A stretch of 64,000 nt of DNA from Bradyrhizobium sp. B124 (GTDB lineage: Bacteria; Pseudomonadota; Alphaproteobacteria; Rhizobiales; Xanthobacteraceae), in the NCBI RefSeq assembly GCF_038967635.1, contig NZ_CP152413.1, positions 3,224,001-3,288,000 on the forward strand. Direction: 5' to 3'. Below are positions 38,279 to 47,229 of the stretch, one piece after another. The position numbers were made by a program, and so were the translations under genes. How positions within the stretch are numbered: position 1 is the stretch's first letter; each line of letters opens with the position of its first letter. The notes below the pieces were generated by a model, which saw nothing but the letters and a program-made list of their open reading frames with translations, searched no databases and was not told the origin of the DNA.

Positions 38279-38803
38279 ATGCGGCAGGCTGCGCGAGTGG
38301 GAGCGGTCGCACTCTTCGTTGCCGTGGCATCCGGTTATCAAACGTCCGCCCAAGCCGGCACATCGACCGCAAATTTGACCGTTCAGATCACCATCACGGC
38401 GTCTTGCACAATCAACGCTGCGACGCTCAATTTCGGGAGCGTGGCAGGAACAACGCTCGCGACCACCTTGCAGTCGGGCAGCACAACCGTCTCGGTCACC
38501 TGCACCAATGGCAGCCCCTACTCCATCGCCATGGACAACGGAGCAAATGTGTCCGGCAGCCAGCGGCGGATGACGAATGCCGGTAATTTTATCAACTACA
38601 ATCTCTATACTGATTCAGCTCATACCAACCCCTGGACCACGGCCACCAGCAGCACCACCTGCACGACCACGAACGGCTGCTTTCTCGGCACCGGTAACGG
38701 ATCGGCGCAGACGGTCAACATTTACGGCACCGTTCCCGCTACCGGCACCGCACCGAGCACCGGCACCTACACGGACACGGTGGTCATGACCATCACCTAT
38801 TGA
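38279..38803 (+). CDS. Spore coat U (SCPU)-domain pilin, major Csu-like subunit
   Basis: This 174-residue protein has a signal peptide (RQAARVGAVALFVAVASG...) and a single SCPU domain. It has the donor-strand style N-terminal TANLTVQITITASCTI, then VTCTNGSPYSIAMDNG, GSQRRM, INYNLYTD and the C-terminal YTDTVVMTITY. Paired Cys residues fit the family disulfides. Archaic chaperone-usher pili of the Csu type are built from such subunits. The frame is open upstream to ATG 38150 but without a signal sequence; ATG 38279 gives a proper leader. Confidence 0.85.
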   Translation: MRQAARVGAVALFVAVASGYQTSAQAGTSTANLTVQITITASCTINAATLNFGSVAGTTLATTLQSGSTTVSVTCTNGSPYSIAMDNGANVSGSQRRMTNAGNFINYNLYTDSAHTNPWTTATSSTTCTTTNGCFLGTGNGSAQTVNIYGTVPATGTAPSTGTYTDTVVMTITY

Positions 38804-38900
38804 AGAAGGGGCCGCGGCAGCGGCCCGCTGTTCCGTTGCATCTGCGTATCGACGAAACGCCTTCCTGGCGCACGATTTCGAAAATCGATTGGGCATCGCG

Positions 38901-39632
38901 ATGCATCAAAATTCGACTCTACTGGCCGCGTTTGCTGCAAGCCTGGCATGCATGGAGGTTGCCCATGCCACCGCGCTTCGCGTTGAACCCGTTCTCCTAG
39001 AACTGAATGCGCCGGCGGCGGCGGCTTCCCTGACGCTGCGCAATGACGAAGATGCCGACGTCGAGGTCCAGACCCGCGTGCTTCGCTGGTCGCAGTCCGA
39101 CGGCAAGGAGAGTCTTGAACCGACAACCGATGTGGTGGCATCACCTCCGGCCGTCAGGATGGCACCTCATTCAGACTACGTCGTGCGGGTTGTGCGGGTG
39201 TCGAAACAGCCGGTCAATGGCGAAGAAAGCTATCGTGTCATCGTCGACCAATTGCCGCGAGCGGGCGGCAGCCAGGGTCGCAGCGTCAATCTTTTGGTAC
39301 GACAGTCGATCCCGGCATTTTTTCGTAGCCGCGAGTTCAGTCGGCCACAAGTTAACTGGGCGCTCCGTACTGAAGCTGGCCAACTAACCGTCGTGACCAG
39401 CAATGCCGGCGACGAGCGGCTACGCATCGCAAACCTGCGGCTTAGGGATTCTTCGGGAGCTACCTTGTCCTTTGGCAACGGTCTCCTCGGCTATGTCCTC
39501 GGACATTCCTCCATGAGTTGGGCCACGCCGAAATATCCTCGCGGCTTTGGATCTGGCGGATCCATCTCCGTCACGGCGGAAACGGACAAGGGCCAGACTC
39601 ATGCGGTTATTGAGTCGCCGACTCGGCGGTAG
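38901..39632 (+). CDS. Periplasmic pilus chaperone, archaic (Csu-like) type
   Basis: This 243-residue protein has a signal peptide ending VAHA and a PapD-like immunoglobulin fold. It reads LRVEPVLLELNAPAAAASLTLRN, VQTRVLRWSQSDG, APHSDYVVRVVRV and RVIVDQLP, the archaic-chaperone pattern. The chaperone caps subunits by donor-strand complementation and delivers them to the usher. It lies 97 bases after the pilin. Its 3' end overlaps the usher start by 32 bases in another frame. Confidence 0.88.
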   Translation: MHQNSTLLAAFAASLACMEVAHATALRVEPVLLELNAPAAAASLTLRNDEDADVEVQTRVLRWSQSDGKESLEPTTDVVASPPAVRMAPHSDYVVRVVRVSKQPVNGEESYRVIVDQLPRAGGSQGRSVNLLVRQSIPAFFRSREFSRPQVNWALRTEAGQLTVVTSNAGDERLRIANLRLRDSSGATLSFGNGLLGYVLGHSSMSWATPKYPRGFGSGGSISVTAETDKGQTHAVIESPTRR

Positions 39633-42072
39633 AAGAGGCTCCGCGCTTGTGTCCATCCTAGCACTCCTCGGCATGGTCCTCTGTGTCGGGCGTTCGCGCG
39701 CGGGGGAGGCCCAGACAAATCTGCAACTCGATGTCGTGATCAATTCCATGCCCGCCCGAACAATCGGATCGTTCGTGCGGTTCGACGACGGTCGTATCGG
39801 CGGAACGGTAGAGGAACTCGAAAGCCTCGGCCTGCAACCGGGCCCGCCGCATCGACCGGGCGAGATCATCGCACTGGATGATATCCCGACCCTAAAGTAT
39901 CGATATGAGGAGAGAACACAGCGGATATTCATTGCCGTCGACGAAGCCGGACGCAAGCCGCAGCTCTTTGACGCAGGCGGCGCCAGCGGGAACCGGCCAA
40001 AGGCGCGGGCCGATCTCGGCGCGGTGCTGAATTATGACCTGTTGAGTTCAACCAGCAACGCAGCTACCCCGAGATTGATCGGGCTCGGTTACACATCGCT
40101 TTTGCTGGATGCCCGGGCGTTTTCGCCTTACGGCACCGCCGAACAGTCGGCGATCGTCCGCACTGGTCCGCAGCAGCCTGCGCAGGCGACACGGCTGAAT
40201 TCGTCTTTCCAGTACTCCGACCAGGACCAGATGATCGGCTACGTTGCTGGGGATACGATCAACGGTGGACTGGCCTGGTCGCGGCCGATCAGGATCGGTG
40301 GCCTTCAGGCTCAGCGGGATTTTGCCCTGCGGCCCGATCTCATTACCGCGCCGCTCGCGACCATCGGCGGTAGCGCGGCAGTGCCGTCAACTGTCGATGT
40401 CTATGTCAACAACATCAAGACATTTTCTCAGGACGTCGCGTCCGGCCCTTTCAGCGTAAACAACGTACCGCTGATTTCCGGCGCCGGCACGACGCAACTC
40501 GTGGTGCGGGATTCGGCAGGTCACGAAATCCAGACGTCGGCGCCGTTTTATGCGACCTCGAGCCTGCTTGCGCCGGGGCTGAGCAGCTGGTCGGTGGAGG
40601 GCGGAGTGCCGCGGCTGTCCTACGGCTCGAGCAGTGACGTCTATGTCGGCTCGCCGGTCGGGTCTGCAACCCTGCGACGAGGTATCTACGACGGCTTGAC
40701 GGCAGAGGCGCACGTCGAAGGCGGAGCCGGCGTCATCAACGGTGGCATCGGTGGTATCTTCAGGACCGGGACGATCGGTGTCGCCGCCGTGGCCTTGGCT
40801 GGCAGCGGAAGCGGCACGAACCGCGGTCTGCAGAGCTACGCTTCCTATGAGACGAGGCTCTTCGGCGTGAGCATTTCGGCGAGCTCGCAGCACACGTTCG
40901 GCACCTATGACGACCTTGCCTCGGCGACCGCAAGATTGCAAAACATCGCGGCGTTGAACGGCGGCCTGCAAAATCTGAACGGTCTGTTCAATTACCTGCC
41001 CGGCAGTATCGCTTCATTGTCGAACTCGTTTGCCTATGTGACCGGCATCTATGGCAGCGCCCGTGCGCCGGTCGCGCTCGATCGCATCACTTTCAGCGCT
41101 CCGATGCCGTTCGACCCCCGGGCCAGCCTGAGTGCAAGCTTTGTCGGTCTGCGCGATGACTCAGGCCATCATTCCAATATCGTGACGGCCTCTTACTCGC
41201 GTTCGTTGCCCTACAATGCGTCGATATTCGCCACCGTCTTCCACGATTTCCGTGCCAAGAGGAATACCGGCATGTTTGCCGGTTTGAGCATCCCTTTTGG
41301 CGACTCTGCTTCGATCACGACCGGGGTCTCGAGCGGACGGGGCGGTACAACCGGTAGCGTTGATGCCGTCAAGTCGCTTGGGCCGGAGCCCGGCAGCTAC
41401 GGCTGGCGCGTCCACGATTCCGAAGGCTCATCGAGGTACCGGGAGGCAACAGCTTCCTACAGGTCGAGCTACGGCACCATCCAGGCAGGCGCAAGCCAGG
41501 CGGGATCCGGCAGCGTGGGATCACTGGAATTGCGCGGTTCGATCACCACCATGGGAGGCGGTGTTTTCCTTTCGAACTGGATCGACGACAGTTTCGCGGT
41601 GGTCACGACTGGCGTGCCGGATGTCGAGGTCCTCAGCGAGAATCGCCGGGCCGGTGTCACCAATTCCAGCGGCATGCTGTTGATCCCGACGCTCCGGTCC
41701 TACCAGAAGAACAAGATTGCGATCGACCCGACGAACCTTCCGGTCGACGACGAAGCAGCAACGACGCATGACATCGTCGCTCCGGCCGATCGCGCCGGGA
41801 TGCTCGTCAGATTTGACGTCCGCAAAGAGACGACGGCTGCGCTGGTTACCTTTGTCGGGCCTGACAATCGCGTTCTGCCGGCCGGGGCTGTCGGCCATAT
41901 GACTGGTGGAGTAGAGTTTGTCGTAGGCTACGACGGACAGGCCTATATCAGGGGACTCTCGTCAATGAACGAAGCCGAAATCGAATTTGCCGACGCACGC
42001 TGCCGCGCCACGTTTGCGTTCACTCCGAGGCCCGGCGAACAGGTCCGGATTCCTGGGGTCGCGTGCCGATAA
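39601..42072 (+). CDS. Outer-membrane pilus usher, archaic (Csu-like) type
   Basis: This 823-residue protein has a leader (SALVSILALLGMVLCVGRSRA), an N-terminal domain, a beta-barrel region rich in alternating aromatic strands with a plug, and C-terminal domains (YDGQAYIRGL, CRATFAF). It matches FimD/PapC ushers with their GxVDVYVN-type NNIKTFSQ stretch near residue 275. ATG 39601 lies within the chaperone end, so the two are coupled. The usher secretes and assembles the pilus. Confidence 0.88.
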   Translation: MRLLSRRLGGRRGSALVSILALLGMVLCVGRSRAGEAQTNLQLDVVINSMPARTIGSFVRFDDGRIGGTVEELESLGLQPGPPHRPGEIIALDDIPTLKYRYEERTQRIFIAVDEAGRKPQLFDAGGASGNRPKARADLGAVLNYDLLSSTSNAATPRLIGLGYTSLLLDARAFSPYGTAEQSAIVRTGPQQPAQATRLNSSFQYSDQDQMIGYVAGDTINGGLAWSRPIRIGGLQAQRDFALRPDLITAPLATIGGSAAVPSTVDVYVNNIKTFSQDVASGPFSVNNVPLISGAGTTQLVVRDSAGHEIQTSAPFYATSSLLAPGLSSWSVEGGVPRLSYGSSSDVYVGSPVGSATLRRGIYDGLTAEAHVEGGAGVINGGIGGIFRTGTIGVAAVALAGSGSGTNRGLQSYASYETRLFGVSISASSQHTFGTYDDLASATARLQNIAALNGGLQNLNGLFNYLPGSIASLSNSFAYVTGIYGSARAPVALDRITFSAPMPFDPRASLSASFVGLRDDSGHHSNIVTASYSRSLPYNASIFATVFHDFRAKRNTGMFAGLSIPFGDSASITTGVSSGRGGTTGSVDAVKSLGPEPGSYGWRVHDSEGSSRYREATASYRSSYGTIQAGASQAGSGSVGSLELRGSITTMGGGVFLSNWIDDSFAVVTTGVPDVEVLSENRRAGVTNSSGMLLIPTLRSYQKNKIAIDPTNLPVDDEAATTHDIVAPADRAGMLVRFDVRKETTAALVTFVGPDNRVLPAGAVGHMTGGVEFVVGYDGQAYIRGLSSMNEAEIEFADARCRATFAFTPRPGEQVRIPGVACR

Positions 42073-42159
42073 TGCAGTCATTCATACGTAGATAGTGTCT
42101 TCCTACATCAATCTCCCCGACCATCTGTTCCGACCAACGCGCATTGTGAGATCGAAATC

Positions 42160-43152
42160 GTGGTCATCGGCTCAAAGCGAACTTTGGTCTTCGCCTTGCT
42201 CCTGCAATTTGCGGCATCGTTTTCGGCCCACGCCCAAAGCTGCTCCGTTACCTCGGCGTCCGGCAACTACGGATCTGTCGACATCCTGGCGGGTGGCGCC
42301 GTCGATACGACCTCGACATTTACCGTAACATGCAGCGGCTGCACGCTCGGCTGCACGGTCAATGCGTGTGTGCAATTCAACCAAGGGGCGCCCAACAGCA
42401 GCAGCTCGGTTCGATCGCTGGGAAGTGGAGCGAATACAGCAATACACGAGCTCTACTCGGATTCCGCGCGCACGCAGGTCTGGGGATCCTGGGGATATGG
42501 TACCACCGCGTACGGCTCCGGTGGCGTCAGCATCAATCTCAGTCTTCCTCTTTTGGGCGGGCCCGCGCAACAAACTCTGACCGTCTATGGGCGCTTTCTC
42601 GCCAATCAGCAGGCAACGATACCCGGGACCTACGTCTGGAGTACGACATCTCCGGTCGTCGCCTACGCGGCCTATCTTCTTACAAGCCCAAATTGTTCGT
42701 CGAACCCGGGAACGACGACAAATGCGGGCTCCTCGCCCTGGACGGCGACAATCGCCGGAAACTGCATTGTTTCGACCACGCCACTCAACTTCGGTAACGC
42801 TTCGCTGTTGACGTCGAATATTGACGGCGTTGGAACGATTTCAGTGAAGTGCACCAATACGACCCCGTACTCGATCGGCCTCGACAACGGACTACATGCA
42901 AGCGGCAGCCAACGGCGCATGCAGGCAAGCTCCAGCTTCATAAATTACAATCTCTATACGGACGCGGCCCGGACCAGCGCCTGGACAAGTACGACATCCG
43001 CTACAACCTGCACGTCCGGTGCCAATACCTGCGTGCTTGGCACAGGAACAGCGTTGAATCAGAACATTTCAGTCTATGGGCGCGTTCCACCGCAAACCTC
43101 GCCCCCTCCGGGAGCCTACGCCGACACCATCGTCGTCACCGTGACCTTCTAG
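42160..43152 (+). CDS. Two-domain SCPU protein, probable tip adhesin (Csu-like)
   Basis: This 330-residue secreted protein has a signal peptide (TLVFALLLQFAASFSAHA). A divergent N-terminal SCPU domain (residues 26-170, Cys-rich start CSGCTLGCTVNAC) is joined to a canonical C-terminal SCPU domain from about residue 195 (NCIVSTTPLNFGN, GSQRRM, YADTIVVTVTF). Two-domain subunits sit at the tip and confer adhesion in Csu pili. The start is GTG 42160. It closes the four-gene operon, in the same order as csuA/B, csuC, csuD, csuE but without the minor subunit genes csuA and csuB. Confidence 0.82.
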   Translation: MVIGSKRTLVFALLLQFAASFSAHAQSCSVTSASGNYGSVDILAGGAVDTTSTFTVTCSGCTLGCTVNACVQFNQGAPNSSSSVRSLGSGANTAIHELYSDSARTQVWGSWGYGTTAYGSGGVSINLSLPLLGGPAQQTLTVYGRFLANQQATIPGTYVWSTTSPVVAYAAYLLTSPNCSSNPGTTTNAGSSPWTATIAGNCIVSTTPLNFGNASLLTSNIDGVGTISVKCTNTTPYSIGLDNGLHASGSQRRMQASSSFINYNLYTDAARTSAWTSTTSATTCTSGANTCVLGTGTALNQNISVYGRVPPQTSPPPGAYADTIVVTVTF

Positions 43153-43349
43153 CCCGATCTTCCCGGATGAGCGGTTTGAAAATCCGAACGTCAAAATCGA
43201 CACAATGCCGATCGCAGAAGATGTCCAACTCCTTCAATTTCGACAGCCGATGGCCGCACCAGTTTCAGAAGCGAGCTCACCGAAACGCAACGAACGCGAT
43301 CAAACTCCAACCAAAGCGCAGCCAAATCAACCAAACCGATCGTTACCCC

Positions 43350-43398
43350 GCCGCTCATAAGGGTCTGGTTGCAGGTTCGAGTCCTGCCGGGCCCACCA
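43350..43398 (+). repeat. Right attachment-site repeat (partial tRNA copy)
   Basis: These 49 bases duplicate the 3' part of the CAT tRNA gene (one mismatch). They lack the acceptor 5' half and D arm, so they do not encode a functional tRNA. The copy marks the right end of the island. The surrounding gap 43153-43508 has no other feature. Confidence 0.88.
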
Positions 43399-43508
43399 TT
43401 CGAATCAAAGCCTTGATTAGATCAAAGCCCTGGCTCCGGGACCCATGCGCGCTGCGTCGATGGAGCCGTTCGGCATCGCACTCGCCGCATCATCTCGCTG
43501 CGGTCAAC

Positions 43509-44636
43509 TCACTCCCAGGCCGCCTGGAAAATGGCGCGGTAGCCGTCGGCATCGACAGGACGCGGATTAGTGGCGGTGGAATGATCCCTCGCCGCCTTCT
43601 CCGCCATGTCGTCCAGCACCGAGGCCGGCACACCCATGGCGCGCAGGCCGCGCGGCAGATTGAGCTCGGCATTGAGCGCATCGAAGAACGTGGCAATGTC
43701 GGCATCTTCGGGCAGACCGAGCGCCAGCCTCAGCCGCGGCAGCTTGGCCGCGATCGCCGGACCATTGTAGCGCATCACTGCAGGCATCAGCACCGCATTG
43801 AGTGTGCCGTGATGCAGGCTCGGCGACGCGAGGCTGCCAAGCGCGTGCGACAAGCCGTGCACTGCGCCGAGGCCCTTCTGGAAGCACAGGCCGCCCTGCA
43901 GCGCGCCCATCATCACTTCGGCGCGGGCGTCGCGGTCATCGCCCCCCGTCACGGCCTGCTTGAGATCGCTGACGATGCGCGACGCGCCATCGAGGGCGAT
44001 CGCATCCGCCGGTGGATTGAAGCGCGGCGACAGATAGGTCTCGACGCAATGCGACAATGCGTCCATGCCGGTCGCGGCCGTCAGTGCCGGCGGGAGGCCG
44101 AGCGTCAGCAGCGGATCGCAGATCGCCCGCGCCGGGATGAGATGCGGACTGATCAGGCCAACCTTGCGGCCGTCCTCGAGCGTGATGAGGGCCGCGCGAC
44201 CAACCTCGCTACCGGTGCCGGCAGTGGTCGGAATCGCGATCAGCGGCGCGACGGCGGCGGTGATCCGCGCGACACCGCCATCGATTGCGGTATATCGCGC
44301 CAGCGGGCCGGCATGGGTGGCGAGCAGCGCCACCGCCTTGGCAAGATCGATCGGCGAGCCGCCGCCGAGCGCGACGAGGCCGTCGCATCCGGCCTCGCGA
44401 TAGCACGCGAGCGCCTGCAGCGTCGCACGCTCGGTCGGATTCGGCGGCGTCGCGTCGAACACGACAGGCGCAGTGCCGAGCGGAGCGGTCACGCGCTCCG
44501 CCAGGCCGGCCGCGACAATGCCGCGGTCGGTGACGAGCATCGGCCGACGGATGCCGAGCGCCGCGATCTCATCGCCGAGCGCGTCCGCCTCGCCGAAGCC
44601 GAAGCGAATGGTGGTGAGATAGCTGATCAGCGCCAT
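43509..44636 (-). CDS. Iron-containing alcohol dehydrogenase family protein
   Basis: This 375-residue protein has the Fe-ADH pattern: GGGSPIDLAKA (NAD-binding), PTTAGTGSEV, GMDALSHCVET, and metal ligands in LGAVHGLSHALG and LHHGTLNAVLMP. Members oxidise or reduce alcohols, maleylacetate or hydroxyacids. It is the last gene of a minus-strand operon with a cupin and an XRE regulator; the substrate is unknown. Confidence 0.88.
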   Translation of the reverse strand: MALISYLTTIRFGFGEADALGDEIAALGIRRPMLVTDRGIVAAGLAERVTAPLGTAPVVFDATPPNPTERATLQALACYREAGCDGLVALGGGSPIDLAKAVALLATHAGPLARYTAIDGGVARITAAVAPLIAIPTTAGTGSEVGRAALITLEDGRKVGLISPHLIPARAICDPLLTLGLPPALTAATGMDALSHCVETYLSPRFNPPADAIALDGASRIVSDLKQAVTGGDDRDARAEVMMGALQGGLCFQKGLGAVHGLSHALGSLASPSLHHGTLNAVLMPAVMRYNGPAIAAKLPRLRLALGLPEDADIATFFDALNAELNLPRGLRAMGVPASVLDDMAEKAARDHSTATNPRPVDADGYRAIFQAAWE

Positions 44637-44662
44637 GGCCTATCGTCCGTTGCGCCGATCGA

Positions 44663-45100
44663 TCAGAGATCGGTGCGTTCTTCGGCGATGTCGCGACGCT
44701 GCTCCATGTTGAAGCGCCCCGCATAGATCGGCCGCCCGCCGGTGGTCGGACCGGGATACTGCACGATCAGGATATCGCCGCCGGTCGCGGTCTCGAACTT
44801 GCCTTCGAAATGCGGGTCCGGATGAAAGATCATCGTGCCCGCCGTGTAGAGATTGTCGTCGATCCTGAATTCGCCGCTCAGGATATACCAGACCTGCGCG
44901 AACTCGTGATTGTGAATCGGATGATGCGCGCCCGGCTCCAACCGCAGGATGCCCGCGTTCGGCTCGGTCGGCCGCTCCGGCCGCGGGTGGAACAGCATCT
45001 TGCCGGTCTCGCCAGGCCAGCGGATGGTCTCCCACTCCACATCGTCGATGTGCTTCGCCTCATACGGCAGGTGCCTGCCGGTCGCGGTTGCGGTCTGCAT
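44663..45100 (-). CDS. Cupin-domain protein
   Basis: This 145-residue single-domain cupin has GAHHPIHNHEFAQVWYILSGEFRID, with the metal-binding His/Glu set, and a second motif HPDPHFEGKFETATGGDILIVQY. It may be a dioxygenase or isomerase, or a binding protein. It lies 26 bases upstream of the ADH gene and three bases after the regulator stop, so all three share a transcript. Confidence 0.82.
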   Translation of the reverse strand: MQTATATGRHLPYEAKHIDDVEWETIRWPGETGKMLFHPRPERPTEPNAGILRLEPGAHHPIHNHEFAQVWYILSGEFRIDDNLYTAGTMIFHPDPHFEGKFETATGGDILIVQYPGPTTGGRPIYAGRFNMEQRRDIAEERTDL

Positions 45101-45103
45101 GGA

Positions 45104-45763
45104 TCAGTCTCCTTGGGGCTTGCTCTTGGGTGATCGAGGCGGGGCGGCGGCGCTCGGCACGCGCCACCAGTCGAAATGCTCGGCCTTCTGCGGCGACTTC
45201 GCGACCACCATCAGGATGCGCGCTTCATCCTCGCTGATGTTGTCGGCGCGGTGCGGCAGCTCGGAATTGAGGAAAATGCCTTCACCGGGCGCGAGATCGA
45301 ACACCTCGGCGCCGACGTGGAAGCGGATGCGTCCGCTGATCACGTAGCAGTATTCCTGTCCCGGATGCGACACCATCAGGTCCATCCGGTTCTTGCGCGG
45401 GAACGAGAGGTGAAACACCTCCAGATCATCGTTCGGCATGCCGCCCGCGAACAATCGCCAGCGATAGCCGGTGCTCGGGATGCTCTGGTCTTCACCATCG
45501 TCGCCATGGCGATGCAGCGTGACGTGGCTGCGCGACTGGTCCTGCGGCGCAGCGAACAATTCGCTGACGCCAATGTCGAGCGCCTGCGCGATCTGGATCA
45601 GATTGGCAACGGAGCTCGACACCTGCCCGCGCTCGAGGCGCGACACGAAGGCGTCGGACAGCCCGGTGGTGTCGGCCAGATCCTTCAGCTTCATGCCACG
45701 CTCTTCCCGCAGCGAGCGAATGCGTGCTCCAAGCCTCGCCAGCGTCTCGTCCTGCGTTTTCAT
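45104..45763 (-). CDS. XRE-family regulator with C-terminal cupin
   Basis: This 219-residue protein has an HTH (LKDLADTTGLSDAFVSRLERGQVS) and a cupin sensor domain (SHPGQEYCYVISGRIRFHVGAEV). Such regulators usually bind next to their own gene and respond to a small ligand. ATG 45763 is preceded by GGAG. It heads the operon with the cupin and ADH genes, opposite the binding-protein gene at 45950. Confidence 0.85.
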   Translation of the reverse strand: MKTQDETLARLGARIRSLREERGMKLKDLADTTGLSDAFVSRLERGQVSSSVANLIQIAQALDIGVSELFAAPQDQSRSHVTLHRHGDDGEDQSIPSTGYRWRLFAGGMPNDDLEVFHLSFPRKNRMDLMVSHPGQEYCYVISGRIRFHVGAEVFDLAPGEGIFLNSELPHRADNISEDEARILMVVAKSPQKAEHFDWWRVPSAAAPPRSPKSKPQGD

Positions 45764-45802
45764 TGCTCCGACCCTCTCCTTAATTTGCTTCCTTGTCAAT
45801 AA

Positions 45803-45823
45803 AAATTGCTCTACAAGCAATTT
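45803..45823. promoter_or_regulatory. Candidate operator of the XRE-cupin regulator
   Basis: AAATTGCT (45803-45810) and AGCAATTT (45816-45823) form a perfect 8-bp inverted repeat with a five-base spacer. A related half site AATTTGCT lies at 45782-45789. The site lies in the divergent promoter region, in a notably AT-rich stretch. Confidence 0.55.
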
Positions 45824-45949
45824 CTATCGTGCCCGATGTTGAAATCGCAGGAATTTCCAGTGGTTCTTCGCACCGATGCACAAGCGAATTGCGTATCACG
45901 CAACAAAACCAAACAGCAAACAACACGACCTCCGGAGGAGCACCCGACC

Positions 45950-47074
45950 ATGACAACCACTCTCAGGGCCCTATGCGCGGCGATGACCGCGACGCTGCTG
46001 CACATTCACGTCGCGCACGCCGCGATGTCCGACAATGTGATCCGCATCGGGGTCCTCAGCGACCGCTCCGGCGCCTATGCCGACCTCGGCGGCGAAGGCT
46101 CGGTCGTCGCGGCGAAGATGGCGGCGGAGGAGTTCGGCAACGCGATCGGCGGCGTGCCGGTCGAGATCGTCTCGGCCGATCACCAGAACAAGCCGGACAT
46201 CGGACTTGGCATCGTCCGGCGCTGGTTCGACACGGAGAAAGTCGATGCCGTTGCCGACATTTCCAATTCGGGCGTGGGTTTCGCGGTGACCGCTCTCGCC
46301 AAGGAACGCAACAAGATCGTGCTGAACGCGTCGGCCTCCTCGGACTTCACCGGCAAGGCCTGTACCCGAACCTCGTTCCAGTGGGTCTACACGAGCTATA
46401 CCAACGGCTACGGTCTCGCGCGGGCGCTCACGGCGCAGAAGCTCGACAGCTGGTTCCTGATCACGGTGGACTATTCGTTCGGTCACGCCTTCGCGACCGA
46501 CATGCGTCGCGCGGTCGAGAACGGCGGCGGCAAGGTGATCGCGCTGGCCAACGCCGGCGCCGACATGACCAACTCGGTGAAGCAGGCGGCCGAGTTCGGC
46601 ATCACCCGCGGGCAGGCATTGGTGGCACCGACCGTATTCCTTACCGACGTCGACGCGATGGGCCTTGCCGCCGCGCAGAACCTGCAGTTCGTCACTGCAT
46701 ACTACTGGGACCGCGATGCCGAGTCGCGGGTGTGGGCCGACAAGTTCTTCGAGAAGGTTGGGCGGATGCCGACCATGACCCAGGCCGGCGTCTATTCGGC
46801 CGTACGGCACTACTTGCGTGCGGTGCAGGCCGCAAATTCCGACGATGGCCTCGCTGTCGCAGCCAAGATACGCGAATTGCCGGTTGCCGATTCGTTTGCT
46901 CGCGGCACGATCCGCACCGACGGCCAGTTCGTGCACGACATGTACCTGGCGCGCGTCAAGACACCGGCGGCCTCGAGCCGACGATGGGACTACTACGACA
47001 TCGTTGCCACGATTCCCGCCGAGCAAGCCTTCCGCCCGCTCGGCGAGGGTGGCTGCGAGTTGGTCTCGCAGTGA
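45950..47074 (+). CDS. ABC transporter substrate-binding protein (branched-chain amino acid type)
   Basis: This 374-residue protein has a signal peptide (LRALCAAMTATLLHIHVAHA) and the HAAT pattern DNVIRIGVLSDRSGAYADLGGEGSV. It is closely similar in pattern to the binding protein at 19292 (GKACTRTSFQWVYTSY; YYWDRDAESR; MPTMTQAGVYSAV). ATG 45950 follows CGGAGGAG. No transporter partners adjoin. Regulation by the divergent XRE-cupin protein is likely. Confidence 0.87.
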   Translation: MTTTLRALCAAMTATLLHIHVAHAAMSDNVIRIGVLSDRSGAYADLGGEGSVVAAKMAAEEFGNAIGGVPVEIVSADHQNKPDIGLGIVRRWFDTEKVDAVADISNSGVGFAVTALAKERNKIVLNASASSDFTGKACTRTSFQWVYTSYTNGYGLARALTAQKLDSWFLITVDYSFGHAFATDMRRAVENGGGKVIALANAGADMTNSVKQAAEFGITRGQALVAPTVFLTDVDAMGLAAAQNLQFVTAYYWDRDAESRVWADKFFEKVGRMPTMTQAGVYSAVRHYLRAVQAANSDDGLAVAAKIRELPVADSFARGTIRTDGQFVHDMYLARVKTPAASSRRWDYYDIVATIPAEQAFRPLGEGGCELVSQ

Positions 47075-47229
47075 CGACGCAGGCGGACGGTGGCCAACAC
47101 CATCGTCCGCCATCGCCCATAACGGCCTGTATGCAGGTGGCGAGCGACGTCTCTTGGGCTACGTCGGGCGCGCCTTCGCCATCGAAGCCTCAATTCGATA
47201 GACCGCTGTCCAGCGCTCAACCGCCGAAG

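Noticed and set aside
43350..43398. A second tRNA gene
   Set aside because: Only the 3' half is present; the acceptor 5' strand and D arm are missing and one anticodon-stem base is changed.
42849..44726. 625-residue plus-strand frame across the right attachment site
   Set aside because: Its second half is antisense to the Fe-ADH gene and its first half overlaps the pilus tip gene in another frame.
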